Source: Nocardia brasiliensis (GTDB taxonomy: Bacteria; Actinomycetota; Actinomycetes; Mycobacteriales; Mycobacteriaceae). Taken from it: a stretch of DNA of 64,000 bases. The first letter of the stretch is position 1. Each line of letters opens with the position of its first letter. The stretch is from contig NZ_CP046171.1 in the NCBI RefSeq assembly GCF_011801125.1, positions 7,068,001-7,132,000 on the forward strand. Direction: 5' to 3'. Positions 8,195-16,819 of this stretch are shown here, piece after piece. The position numbers were made by a program, and so were the translations under genes. The notes beneath the pieces were generated by a model that searched no databases, had not been told where the DNA came from, and worked only from the letters and a program-made list of their open reading frames with translations.

Positions 8195-9661
8195 TCAGCT
8201 GATGAGATGCGCGGCAACGTGTTCGGCGAGCATCACCACGGTCGCCTGCGGGCCACGCCCCAACGGCACCGGCACGACGGACAGGTCGACGACGGAAAGA
8301 CCGGTGACGCCGTGCACCCGGCAGCGTTCGTCGACGACCGCGCGCGCGTCGTCGGCCGGACCCATCCGGCAGGTGCCCGACAAGTGTTGCGAGGTGGCCA
8401 GGTTCGCGCGCAGCCAGGCGTCGGCCCGCGCCGGTGGCCGCGGCATCGGGTCGGCGCACGGACGCGCCCCCATGCCGTGCAGCAGCGCCACCGCGGTGCC
8501 GACCGCCGCGCGCAGCCGCGCCCGGTCGCGCTCGGCGCGCAGATAGCCGAGCCGGATATCCGGCGGCGTCGCCGGGTCTGCCGTCCGCAAACGCACCGTA
8601 CCCGCCGACTCAGGTCGCATCAGCGCCACCCCGAGCCGCCCGGCGCCCGGGGTGAAAGCGACCGTATAGGGGCGGAATTCGAGGTCGCCCAGCGTCAGCA
8701 CATATTCCAATGCGACGGCCGCGCGAGCCGGTGCGGGCAAACAGTATTCGAGGCCGATTTCGGGATGATCGACACACCAACTCCCGACCGGCGCCGAGTG
8801 CACCGGCGCAATTCCGAGCGCCCGCAGGTGTTCGGCCGCACCGACACCGGAACGCATCAGCAATGCGGCGGTTTCGATCGCGCCCGCGCTCAGCACGATC
8901 CGATCGGCGTACACCGTTTCCCGACGACCGGCCCGCAGCACTTCGACACCGATTGCGCGGGTGCCGCGAAAAACAATGCGCGTCGCCGCGGTATCGCCGT
9001 GCACGGTGAGATTCGGCCGATTCAGCGCGGGCATCAGATAGGCGAGCGCGGTGCTCGCGCGCGCACCGTCGGCGATATTGCACGGCACCCGAGCGAAGCC
9101 GTCGGCAGCACCGGTGGGCGCGTTCAGATCGGCGAGCGCCGCGAACCCCGCTGCCGCACAGGAGTCGGCGAAGTCCGCGCTCAACGGCACCGGATCGGTG
9201 CTGCGGCGCACCGGAATCGGACCGGAACGGCCGTGCCAAGGCCGCGCACCGAAGTCCAGGTCGCGCTCCGAACGCCGATACGCGGGCAACACCGCGTCGA
9301 ACGCCCAGGTGCGCGCGCCGCCGAGGACACCGCTCCACGCCGCGAAGTCCGCGGGCTCGGCGCGCGCGAAATAGCTGCCGTTCACCGCGCTCGAGCCGCC
9401 GATCACTTTGCCGCGCACGATATCCCCGGTGTGCGCGGCACCGTCGGCGGCGGCGAGCGAGATCGAATAGTGCCACAGCCACGGCGCGCCCGCCTCGATC
9501 GGCAGCCGGGTGGCCGCGCGCAACCGCGCAGGCACGTCGGCGGGCGCGCGCCACACCCGGCCCGCCTCGACCAGCCGCACGGTGTGGTCCGGGTGCTCGC
9601 TGAGCCGCGCGGCGAGCACGCAGCCCGCCGTGCCGCCGCCGACGATGAGGGTGTCGGTCAT
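8195..9661 (-). CDS. mftG: Mycofactocin-associated GMC oxidoreductase MftG
   Basis: A 488-residue FAD-dependent glucose-methanol-choline oxidoreductase. The N-terminal Rossmann motif LIVGGGTAGCVLAARLSE binds FAD; the GMC signature follows at GKVIGGSSAVNGSYFAR, and the C-terminal catalytic half ends around SVVDLSVVPVPLGRGPQ. MftG links mycofactocinol oxidation to the respiratory chain in mycobacteria. It is 46 bp downstream of mftF and is the last gene of the cluster. Its C-terminus has the His-containing LSGTCRMG segment typical of the family. Confidence 0.9.
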   Translation of the reverse strand: MTDTLIVGGGTAGCVLAARLSEHPDHTVRLVEAGRVWRAPADVPARLRAATRLPIEAGAPWLWHYSISLAAADGAAHTGDIVRGKVIGGSSAVNGSYFARAEPADFAAWSGVLGGARTWAFDAVLPAYRRSERDLDFGARPWHGRSGPIPVRRSTDPVPLSADFADSCAAAGFAALADLNAPTGAADGFARVPCNIADGARASTALAYLMPALNRPNLTVHGDTAATRIVFRGTRAIGVEVLRAGRRETVYADRIVLSAGAIETAALLMRSGVGAAEHLRALGIAPVHSAPVGSWCVDHPEIGLEYCLPAPARAAVALEYVLTLGDLEFRPYTVAFTPGAGRLGVALMRPESAGTVRLRTADPATPPDIRLGYLRAERDRARLRAAVGTAVALLHGMGARPCADPMPRPPARADAWLRANLATSQHLSGTCRMGPADDARAVVDERCRVHGVTGLSVVDLSVVPVPLGRGPQATVVMLAEHVAAHLIS

Positions 9662-9707
9662 CCGGCGTCCGATCGATTCGTCTGCGGATCAGTGCGCGAG
9701 CACGGAA

Positions 9708-11117
9708 TCAGTGCGACGGCGCAGTGGGTTTCAGCGACTCCGGGCTGCGCGCGCGGAAGGCGCCGACCCAGAGCCCGGTGCCGTAGGCGATGTCGTCGAG
9801 CCGCTTGTACGCCACGTAGCGCACCGGATCGAGCCCGCCCGCGTCGCGGTGGGTGAACCAGTCGGCGAGGCCGTCCGCGACGGCCATGGTGATCGCGATG
9901 CGCCGAATCCGCCTGGACGCCAGCATCGCCAGCAGCGTCACCGGCCAGTAGTGCCTGCACATCGCCGAGGCCAGCCGCCACAGCCCGGCGAAGAAGCCGC
10001 GCGACAGATAGATCGCGGCGATCCGCGTCGGGTTGTCCAGTTCGGCGAACACCCGGCGTAGTCGCACCAGCGCGGTGGCCAGGGTGAGCACTCCGCCGAG
10101 CAGCCCCCACTTGGACTTGGTGGCGAAGAGGAAGGCCGCCAGCATGGTCCACGAGGGCAGCGACAGCGGCGAGACCATGCCGGGGTGCCGCTCGCCGAGC
10201 GGCGCGGCACCGGTGCCGTAGAACATCTTTCGGCCGAACCAGGCGCGGAACGACACGCGGTGGTCGTGCGCGACGTGGGCAGCGGGCTCGTAGCGCAGCC
10301 GCCAGCCCGCCTGCTCCAGCCGCCAGCACAGATCGACGTCCTCGGCGACCTGCATCGACTCGTCGAAGCCGTCCTGATCGAGCAGGGCGCGCCTGCGCAC
10401 CAGCAGTGCCGCGCTCGGCACGTAGGACACCAGCCCGTGCGACTGCACAGCGGCCTCGCGCCTGCCCAGATCCAGCGAGGAGCGGGTGTGTTCGTAGCGG
10501 GCCAGTGCGTTGGACTCCGGGTCGAGCGCGACGATGCGCGGGGCGACCAGCGCCACCTCCGGGTCGCTGAAGTGCCCGAGCATCACCTCGAGCCAGCCGC
10601 TGCGCGGCACCACGTCCGAATCCAGGAAGGCGACGAAGTCGGTTGTCGCCGCCTTCAATCCGGCGTTGCGCGCGGCCGCCGGGCCCTGGCGCTCGTCGTG
10701 GCGCAGCACGGTGACCCGGCAGCGCGAACCGCGATCGCGCGGGATGTGCACCGGCTGGTCCGACCCGTCGTCGACCACGATGACGTTGTGCCCGCGCAGC
10801 GCCGCGAGCAGCCGGGCGAGCCCGTCGGGGTTGTTGTACAGCGGCACGATGACGGTGACGTCCTCGGGCGAGGGCAGCAGGCGCGGACGCGGATTCGCGA
10901 CGCCGGAGTCGAGCAGCCGTCTGGCAACGGTCGCGGACTTCGGCCCGGTCACCTCGAGGTACCCGTCGCCGATCATCTCGGCGGCCTCCGGGGCAAGTCG
11001 CAGCAACCGAGCGGGGGAACCGCCGATCAACACTCGTCCGCCGGAGTATGCGCGTACCCGTGGATCAATCCGCACCCCGAATCCGTCGGGCAGGCGATCA
11101 TGGCGCATTCCTGGCAT
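9708..11117 (-). CDS. mftF: Mycofactocin glycosyltransferase MftF
   Basis: A family 2 glycosyltransferase that adds beta-1,4 glucose units to premycofactocin. The GT-A features are [14 protein letters not shown], the VVDDGSDQP nucleotide site, FLDSDVVP as the metal-binding acidic motif and [12 protein letters not shown] hydrophobic C-terminal region ([11 protein letters not shown] onward) suggests membrane association. The start is uncertain: ATG at 11117 or 11108 gives the usual N-terminus before [19 protein letters not shown], while the frame is open further back to a TTG at 11219. About 220 bp separate it from mftC, where mftD and mftE would normally sit. Confidence 0.9.
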   Translation of the reverse strand: MPGMRHDRLPDGFGVRIDPRVRAYSGGRVLIGGSPARLLRLAPEAAEMIGDGYLEVTGPKSATVARRLLDSGVANPRPRLLPSPEDVTVIVPLYNNPDGLARLLAALRGHNVIVVDDGSDQPVHIPRDRGSRCRVTVLRHDERQGPAAARNAGLKAATTDFVAFLDSDVVPRSGWLEVMLGHFSDPEVALVAPRIVALDPESNALARYEHTRSSLDLGRREAAVQSHGLVSYVPSAALLVRRRALLDQDGFDESMQVAEDVDLCWRLEQAGWRLRYEPAAHVAHDHRVSFRAWFGRKMFYGTGAAPLGERHPGMVSPLSLPSWTMLAAFLFATKSKWGLLGGVLTLATALVRLRRVFAELDNPTRIAAIYLSRGFFAGLWRLASAMCRHYWPVTLLAMLASRRIRRIAITMAVADGLADWFTHRDAGGLDPVRYVAYKRLDDIAYGTGLWVGAFRARSPESLKPTAPSH

Positions 11118-11338
11118 GCTAGGCGGAGATTCGCGGACAAGCATCATCAGTCCGGTTAAAAGGACAGAATTCCGCACCAATCGGGCCCGCCGACGCGCCG
11201 CGGCGGATATCGCGGACAAAGTTGGGGCCGCTCATTTCACACGATTCCAGCATTCGGCAACGCAACGGCAATCGGCCGGTCGTAACCGGAACTCGACCGC
11301 CGCGCGTTCGACAGCACACCACCGGCAATTGCCATCCG

Positions 11339-12895
11339 CTATGCCAGCGGACTCTCGTCACAGGCACGAGCCGGGCGGCGTTCAGGTGAAAATCCGCTCG
11401 GGCGCGTCACCGACAGGGTCAATGGCACCGGCGCGGGTTTGCGGGAGCCGGTGCGCGGGGTCACCCGCCGCGAATGATCGACCGACGAGCGCGGAATCAA
11501 CCGCGCCGGGTCGGCCAGCGCCGCCTCGCCGTAGCCCTGGACGCATTCCGGGTCCGGCCCGTCGGCGGGCAGCCCGGTGAAGAACTTGGCCGCCATGCAG
11601 CCGCCGCGGCACGAGTCGTAGTGGCTGCACGACGCGCAGGCACCGCCGCCGCTGGGCGCACGCAGCTCCGCGAACAGCTCCGACTCCCGCCACACCGCGG
11701 CAAAACCGCCGTCCGCCACCACGTTTCCGGCGTGGAACCGGTCATGGATGGCGAACGGGCAGGCGTACACGTCGCCGAGCGGGTCGACCAGGCAGACCAC
11801 CCGCCCCGCGCCGCACAGGTTCAGTCCGGGCAGGGCCTGACCGTAGGCGGACAGGTGGAAGAACGAGTCGCCGGTGAGCACGCCCTCGCCGTTGCGCAGC
11901 AGCCAGTCGTAGAGCACCCGCTGCTGCTCCGGGGTCGGGTGCAGCCCGTCCCAGACGTCGGCGCCGCGCCCGGACGGCCGCAGCCTGGTCAATCGCAAAG
12001 TGGCACCGTATTTTTCGGCGATCGCCCGAAACTCGTCGAGCTGACCGATGTTGTGCCTGGTCGCCACGACCGACAGCTTCGCGTCGCGGAAGCCGGCCGC
12101 GGCGAGATTCTCCAGCGCCCGGATCGCCATCGCGTAGGAGCCGGGCCCGCGCACCGCGTCGTTGACCGCCGCGTCCGCGCCGTCGAGCGAAATCTGTACG
12201 TCGACATAGTCACTTGCGGCCAGCCGGGCGGCCACCTCGGGCGTGATCCGAACACCGTTGGTGGAGAACTTCACTCCGACGTGGTGCGCGGTCGCGTAGT
12301 CGACCAACTCCCAGAAGTCCGGGCGCACCGTGGGTTCGCCGCCGCCGATGTTGACGTAGAACACTTGCATGCGCTCGAACTCGTCGATCAGCGCCTTGCA
12401 CTGCTCGGTGCTCAGCTCGCGCGGATCCCGACGGCCGGACGAGGACAGGCAGTGCACACAGGACAGGTTGCAGGCGTAGGTGAGTTCCCAGGTGAGGCAG
12501 ATCGGCGCCGCCAGACCGGATTCGAACCGATCCACCAATCGCACCGCCGCGTCGGACGGCGGGACCACCCCCGCCGTCGACGGTGCCGCGCTCACAGCAG
12601 CGGCGGCGGCGGGCGCCCGCGTAGCAGGGGCAGGCGCCTCGATGATCATCGCCGAATCGGCCAGCTGTGTCAGCGCTTTCACATACTGCGCGGAATCGCG
12701 CGCCGTGACACCCGCGGCGCTCAGCGCCGATCGCGCGGAGGGGTGCGCGGGCAGCGACCGCACGATCTCGACGATCCGCGGGCTCTTCAGGAAGGAGAGC
12801 TTGCGGGTGCCGAAGTGGTAGAGCAGGGCGCCGAACGGTTCCGGGCGCAGGGCCACCCGCGGGTGCAGCTGCCATCGGTCATCGAGATCGAACAT
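11339..12895 (-). CDS. mftC: Fused MftB-MftC: peptide chaperone plus radical SAM maturase of mycofactocin
   Basis: A 518-residue protein joining two normally separate proteins. Residues 1-85 look like MftB, the PqqD-like recognition chaperone that presents the MftA peptide. Residues 86-125 are an Ala/Pro-rich linker (EAPAPATRAPAAAAA). From 130 on it is MftC, a radical SAM enzyme with Cys142-x3-Cys146-x2-Cys149 (ACNLSCVHC), the GGEPT motif, and a SPASM domain with auxiliary-cluster cysteines (LNLCGAGRVVC, DVYACPF, CASCSHYDSCRGGC, PECVQGYG). MftC decarboxylates and crosslinks the C-terminal Val-Tyr of MftA. ATG at 12895, 14 bp after mftA. Confidence 0.92.
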   Translation of the reverse strand: MFDLDDRWQLHPRVALRPEPFGALLYHFGTRKLSFLKSPRIVEIVRSLPAHPSARSALSAAGVTARDSAQYVKALTQLADSAMIIEAPAPATRAPAAAAAVSAAPSTAGVVPPSDAAVRLVDRFESGLAAPICLTWELTYACNLSCVHCLSSSGRRDPRELSTEQCKALIDEFERMQVFYVNIGGGEPTVRPDFWELVDYATAHHVGVKFSTNGVRITPEVAARLAASDYVDVQISLDGADAAVNDAVRGPGSYAMAIRALENLAAAGFRDAKLSVVATRHNIGQLDEFRAIAEKYGATLRLTRLRPSGRGADVWDGLHPTPEQQRVLYDWLLRNGEGVLTGDSFFHLSAYGQALPGLNLCGAGRVVCLVDPLGDVYACPFAIHDRFHAGNVVADGGFAAVWRESELFAELRAPSGGGACASCSHYDSCRGGCMAAKFFTGLPADGPDPECVQGYGEAALADPARLIPRSSVDHSRRVTPRTGSRKPAPVPLTLSVTRPSGFSPERRPARACDESPLA

Positions 12896-12909
12896 GGTCT
12901 TTCCGCCTG

Positions 12910-13056
12910 TCAGTAGACGCCGCACATACCGTCGATGGACACCTCTTCGATGAGGGTCTCCTCGACCAGCGGCGCGGTGTCCTCGCGCGGTTCGGCGGTG
13001 CCGACCGTGCCCGAGTGGTCGGTGTCGGCGTGTCCGTTGGCTCCGTATTCCGGCAT
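12910..13056 (-). CDS. mftA: Mycofactocin precursor peptide MftA
   Basis: A 48-residue peptide read from ATG at 13056 behind GGAGGT. It begins MPEYGANGHADTDHSG and ends EEVSIDGMCGVY, the conserved mycofactocin tail whose last Val and Tyr are crosslinked by MftC and released as the redox cofactor core. The acidic middle (EETLIEEV) is the leader recognised by MftB. It is directly upstream of the fused mftB-mftC gene. A KstR-like site lies 76 bp upstream (13132-13145). Confidence 0.97.
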   Translation of the reverse strand: MPEYGANGHADTDHSGTVGTAEPREDTAPLVEETLIEEVSIDGMCGVY

Positions 13057-13131
13057 GTCTACCTCCGAGCAAGCGATCGGCGGCTACCCGATGTAGCCCC
13101 CGTCACACGATAACGTCATTCGCTGACAAAA

Positions 13132-13145
13132 TGGAACACGTTCTT
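13132..13145. promoter_or_regulatory. KstR-like operator between mftA and a TetR gene
   Basis: TGGAACACGTTCTT matches the published KstR consensus TNNAACNNGTTNNA at every fixed position but the last. It sits in the divergent region between mftA and the TetR gene, so it could act on either. The core GAACACGTTC is common to several TetR-family operators, and the neighbouring TetR protein is another candidate binder. Confidence 0.45.
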
Positions 13146-13335
13146 GTGCACGACTTGGCCGCCGCAGGCAGAACGGCCGCCCCGCCATCGCGCCGATCGG
13201 CCGGAGCGGGCCCGTGCCGTGGCGACCGAGTAACCCGCACACCGACCCGGGCCCGGCGTCGCCCTCTAGACTTCGGAGAGAAAGCAGCTGGACAGGACGG
13301 GACGGGCGACGCGCGCCCGCGGTGGTAGAGGTGGC

Positions 13336-13974
13336 ATGGGAGTCGGACGAATGCAGACGAGCGGGGGCGGCAACACTCTGTCGGAGTCCGAGATCGTCGA
13401 GGCCGCGCTGCGGGTGGTCCGCGAAGACGGCGTGGAGAAACTGTCGATGCGGCGGCTCTCCCGCGAACTCGGAGTTTCCCCGATGGCGCCGTACTACTAC
13501 GTCGCGGACAAGCGCGAGCTGCTCGATCTGGTCGCCACCGCCGCACTGACCGGAGTGCGCACGCCACCAGCGGAATCCGGCACCTGGCAGGTCCGGCTGC
13601 GCGATCTCATCGACCAGATCGACGAGAAGCTGCGCAAGCACCCCGGCCTTGGCGACGTACTGATCGAGCAGATGCTCGGCAAACAGCTCGATCTGATCGC
13701 GGCGGTGATGGAGATCCTGTTCGAGGCGGGCTTCAACGATCGCAACGTGCTGGCCGCCTATGCCACGATTCACACCTACCTGTTCGGCCGCAGCCGGGTG
13801 AACCCGCGCGACCGCGCGCCGCTGTCGGATGTCGCTCTCCCGAATGCCGTCGAACGTGCCACCAAGCACATGGCCGACCTGCGCGGGAAGTACGCCTACG
13901 ACTTCGGCATGGAGGTACTGATCGCCGGACTCGAGGCCCAGCTTGTCCGGCAGCCGACGTCCGACGTACGATAA
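13336..13974 (+). CDS. TetR-family transcriptional regulator
   Basis: A 212-residue TetR protein. The N-terminal HTH is clear (SESEIVEAALRVVREDG, then KLSMRRLSRELGVSPMAPYY) and the C-terminal half is a helical ligand-binding domain of the tetracycline-repressor type. It is divergent from mftA, the place MftR takes in mycobacteria, but the HTH differs from what I know of MftR, so I do not call it MftR. A perfect KstR-type site begins 3 bp after its stop and controls kshB. ATG 13336 with AGAGG upstream; a second ATG 15 bp on is possible. Confidence 0.8.
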   Translation: MGVGRMQTSGGGNTLSESEIVEAALRVVREDGVEKLSMRRLSRELGVSPMAPYYYVADKRELLDLVATAALTGVRTPPAESGTWQVRLRDLIDQIDEKLRKHPGLGDVLIEQMLGKQLDLIAAVMEILFEAGFNDRNVLAAYATIHTYLFGRSRVNPRDRAPLSDVALPNAVERATKHMADLRGKYAYDFGMEVLIAGLEAQLVRQPTSDVR

Positions 13975-13977
13975 AAC

Positions 13978-13991
13978 TGAAACACGTTCTA
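13978..13991 (+). promoter_or_regulatory. KstR-type operator upstream of kshB
   Basis: TGAAACACGTTCTA fits TNNAACNNGTTNNA at all fixed positions and sits inside a wider inverted repeat (AAAACT at 13973-13978, AGTTTT at 13991-13996). It lies 45 bp before the kshB start. KstR represses steroid-catabolism genes in mycolata, and the KshB identity of the gene makes this site convincing. Confidence 0.7.
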
Positions 13992-14035
13992 GTTTTGGCG
14001 CCGAGTAGCGCCGCGCCAGGTTCGAGAGGACGACT

Positions 14036-15145
14036 ATGGATGCAGCATCGCGGAGCGAACCCATCGGGGGCGATGCTCAGGTGAGCGGCGGCTCGACCGT
14101 CGAGGTTCCGCACGGTTCACGGTCGGCCGTGCTGCGGGTGGCGGCGGTCATCACCGAAACGCCCGACACCTGCTCGCTGGTCTTCGACGTGCCCGAGGAC
14201 CTGGCCGAGCGGTTCCGCTATCACCCCGGCCAATTCCTGACGCTGCGCATCCCCAGTGACCTGACCGGCTCGGTGGCCCGGTGCTATTCGCTGGCCAGCT
14301 CGCCGTTCACCGACGACCGCCCGAAGGTCACCATCAAGCGGACCGCGGGCGGCTACGGCTCGAACTGGGTGTGCGACAACGTCAAAGCGGGCGATTCGCT
14401 CGAACTGCTGCCGCCCTCGGGCGTTTTCACGCCCAAGGACCTCGACGCGGACCTGCTGCTGTTCGGCGCGGGCAGCGGCATCACGCCGGTGATGTCGATC
14501 CTGAAATCGGCGCTCGCGCGCGGCAGCGGCCGAATCGTATTGGTATACGCCAACCGTGACCACGATTCGGTGATCTTCGCGAACGAACTGCGCGACCTGG
14601 CCGACAAGCATCCGCAGCGACTGACCGTGATTCACTGGCTCGAACACCTGCAGGGCCTGCCGACCGCCGACGCGCTGGCCACCCTGGCCGCGCCGTACCA
14701 GAGCTTCGAAGCGTTCATGTGCGGGCCGAAGCCGTTCATGGACCGGGTACACGACGCGCTCGCCCAGCTCGGGGTGCCGCGCACACGCACGCACGCCGAG
14801 GTGTTCAATTCCCTTGCGGGCGACCCGTTCGCGGACCAGGCGCCGGTCGAGATCTCCGACGAGGAGGCGGCCGCGGCCGCCACGGTCGAGGTGGAGCTCG
14901 ACGGCGAGGTGCACGAGCTGTCCTGGCCGCGCAAGCAGACCCTGGTCGACATCATGCTGGCCAAGGGCCTGGACGTGCCGTACTCGTGCCAGGAGGGCGA
15001 ATGCGGTTCGTGCGCGTGCACGGTGCTCGAGGGCAAGGTCGAGATGGACAACGCCGAGATCCTCGACCCGGACGACATCGAGAACGGCTATATCCTAGGC
15101 TGCCAGGCACATCCGGTGACCAACCACCTGAAGATCCAGTTCTGA
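14036..15145 (+). CDS. kshB: 3-ketosteroid 9-alpha-hydroxylase reductase subunit (KshB-like)
   Basis: A 369-residue flavodoxin-reductase/ferredoxin fusion. The FAD domain has PGQFLTLRIPSDLTGSVARCYSLAS, the NAD domain has LFGAGSGITPVMSILKSAL, and the C-terminal plant-type [2Fe-2S] domain has Cys-x4-Cys-x2-Cys (SCQEGECGSCACT) with the last Cys in YILGCQ. It would pass electrons from NADH to KshA, which opens the steroid B ring. Similarity to mycobacterial KshB and the KstR-type operator in front support this reading. kshA is not in the window. Its 3' end meets the AlkD gene 4 bp away. Confidence 0.85.
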   Translation: MDAASRSEPIGGDAQVSGGSTVEVPHGSRSAVLRVAAVITETPDTCSLVFDVPEDLAERFRYHPGQFLTLRIPSDLTGSVARCYSLASSPFTDDRPKVTIKRTAGGYGSNWVCDNVKAGDSLELLPPSGVFTPKDLDADLLLFGAGSGITPVMSILKSALARGSGRIVLVYANRDHDSVIFANELRDLADKHPQRLTVIHWLEHLQGLPTADALATLAAPYQSFEAFMCGPKPFMDRVHDALAQLGVPRTRTHAEVFNSLAGDPFADQAPVEISDEEAAAAATVEVELDGEVHELSWPRKQTLVDIMLAKGLDVPYSCQEGECGSCACTVLEGKVEMDNAEILDPDDIENGYILGCQAHPVTNHLKIQF

Positions 15146-15149
15146 CCGT

Positions 15150-15899
15150 TCAGCGCGCGCGGTAGTGCGCGCGCCGCGCGGGATCGAGATGTTCGGTCGC
15201 GTAGCTGAGCGCGGTGCGTCCGAGGTCGGCGGCATGCCGGTCCAGGAAGTCGGTGAGCAGGCGCTGCTCGATCCGCTTGCCGACCTCGCGCAGCATCCAG
15301 CCCAGTGCCTTCTGGATGAGGTCGCGGCGGTCGTCGAGCAGCCGCTCGGCCAACGCGAATGTGGTTGTGGCATCGCCGGATTTGATGAAGGCAAAGCTCG
15401 ACAGCAGCGCGACCCGGCGCTCCCAGAGCGAGTCCGCGCCGGCCAGCTCGAACAGCAGCTCCCTCGGCTTGTCCAGCAGCCACGGACCGACGATGTTCTC
15501 GGCGGACACGTCCACCAGGTCCCAGTTGTTCACCCGGCCACGGCGCACGGCGGCCAGGTAGCGGTCCACCATTTCCGCGCGGGCCGCGTCGTCGAACGTG
15601 CGGGGCTTGGACGCGGCGGCGAACCGGGCGTTGAGCACGACCAGACCGGCGAAGCGGTCCTCGTGCACCGGGCTGTCCAGCAGCAGGTCGATCTCGTCCA
15701 GGGACAGTGCCGCAAAGCGTTTCGCGACCGCGCGGGTCGCGGGGACACGCACGCCGATGAACACGTCGCCCTCGCCGTATTCACCGGGGCCGGTCTTGAA
15801 GAAGCGCTGCAGGTGGATCGCGTCGGCGGGATCGGCGATCGCCCGCAGCGCGGCTTGCACCGCGGCCGCGGTCTGCGCGAGGTCGGTCATCGCGAGCAT
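15150..15899 (-). CDS. DNA alkylation repair protein (AlkD-like HEAT-repeat glycosylase)
   Basis: A 249-residue all-helical protein of the AlkC/AlkD family, which removes positively charged alkylated bases such as 3-methyladenine by capturing the damaged helix in HEAT-like repeats. Family marks include GEYGEGDVFIGVRVPATR, the WDLVDVSAENIVGPW segment with its functional Trp and Asp, and RRVALLSSFAFIKSG. ATG at 15899 follows GGAAGTGAG. It is convergent to kshB and about 50 bp downstream of the racemase-like gene. Confidence 0.88.
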   Translation of the reverse strand: MLAMTDLAQTAAAVQAALRAIADPADAIHLQRFFKTGPGEYGEGDVFIGVRVPATRAVAKRFAALSLDEIDLLLDSPVHEDRFAGLVVLNARFAAASKPRTFDDAARAEMVDRYLAAVRRGRVNNWDLVDVSAENIVGPWLLDKPRELLFELAGADSLWERRVALLSSFAFIKSGDATTTFALAERLLDDRRDLIQKALGWMLREVGKRIEQRLLTDFLDRHAADLGRTALSYATEHLDPARRAHYRAR

Positions 15900-15952
15900 C
15901 TCACTTCCGAATGATGGTGCGGAACAGGAGTCGGCGCGCCCGGCACGTCAGC

Positions 15953-16714
15953 TCACCCTTGTGCGCCCAGAATCCGGCCCGATTCGAAAGCCGCGGCGCT
16001 GGCGGGCAACTCGCCGGGCCTGCCGCTGTTACGGACCAGCACAGCGCCGTTGCCCGGCGTCGGACGGCCGAGCGCGTCCATGCGCCGAATGGTCTGTGCC
16101 GCAACGGCTTGCGCGCTGTCGAAGAGCCGGACACCGTCGGGCAGCGCGGCGACGATGGCATCGATCACCAGCGGGTAGTGGGTACAGCCGAGCACGACGC
16201 CTTCCACGTCGTCGGGGGTCTCGGCCACCGCCCGCGCGATGGACTCGCGCGCGCCGACCAGGTCACCGCGGTCGATCGAGTCGGCCAGGCCGTGGCAGGC
16301 CACGCCGACCACATCGGCGTTGCCGCCGAACTTGGCGATCAGGTCCGCCTGGTACCGGCTGGCCGTCGTGGCCGCGGTGGCCCAGACCGCCACCGACCGG
16401 CAGACGGCGGCGGCCGGTTTGATCGCGGGCACCGTGCCGATCACCGGCACGTCGGGACCGACCTGCGCGCGCACGTGCTCGAGCGCGGTGACGCTGGCGG
16501 TGTTGCACGGAATGACGATCACCTCGGCGCCCAGCTCGATCGACATCCCGGCGGCCCCGACCACGCGGTCGATCGTCCACTGCTCCGGTTTGGGCCCCCA
16601 CGGCGCGCCGTCGGGGTCCAATTGCAGCAGCAAATCCACGTCCGGACGCAACTTGCGCAGCCACGCGGATGTGGGCAGCAAGCCGAGACCCGAATCGATG
16701 AGCGCGACGATCAC
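15953..16714 (-). CDS. Glutamate/aspartate racemase family protein
   Basis: A 253-residue racemase. The paired cysteines of the two-base mechanism are in PCNTAS (Cys70) and GCTHYP (Cys177), and the N-terminal ALIDSGLG holds the conserved Asp-Ser-Gly. Glutamate racemase makes D-Glu for peptidoglycan. The DSGLGLLP start differs from the usual DSGVGG of MurI, so this may be a second or divergent copy, with the main murI elsewhere. It is followed on the same strand by the AlkD gene. Confidence 0.8.
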   Translation of the reverse strand: MIVALIDSGLGLLPTSAWLRKLRPDVDLLLQLDPDGAPWGPKPEQWTIDRVVGAAGMSIELGAEVIVIPCNTASVTALEHVRAQVGPDVPVIGTVPAIKPAAAVCRSVAVWATAATTASRYQADLIAKFGGNADVVGVACHGLADSIDRGDLVGARESIARAVAETPDDVEGVVLGCTHYPLVIDAIVAALPDGVRLFDSAQAVAAQTIRRMDALGRPTPGNGAVLVRNSGRPGELPASAAAFESGRILGAQG

Positions 16715-16786
16715 ATCGACAACGTTATTACAGGGCCCTGACGCGGTGCCCGGGACGGCGTCCGCGACGAGCGGCGGGCGGTTTTC

Positions 16787-16804
16787 GGTCGCGATCGCGC
16801 GACC
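16787..16804 (-). terminator. Possible terminator hairpin
   Basis: GGTCGCG-ATCG-CGCGACC forms a 7-bp stem 16 bp past the stop of the ferredoxin-reductase gene. No T tract follows on the minus strand, so termination is only possible. Confidence 0.3.
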
Positions 16805-16819
16805 GCGCTCTGACTGCTC

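Noticed and set aside
11474..12916. 480-residue plus-strand frame opposite mftB-mftC
   Set aside because: Antisense shadow of a well-recognised gene.
13336..13974. TetR gene next to mftA as the mycofactocin regulator MftR
   Set aside because: The place fits, but the HTH and C-terminal domain are not those I know for MftR, and a KstR-type site ties it to kshB as much as to mftA.
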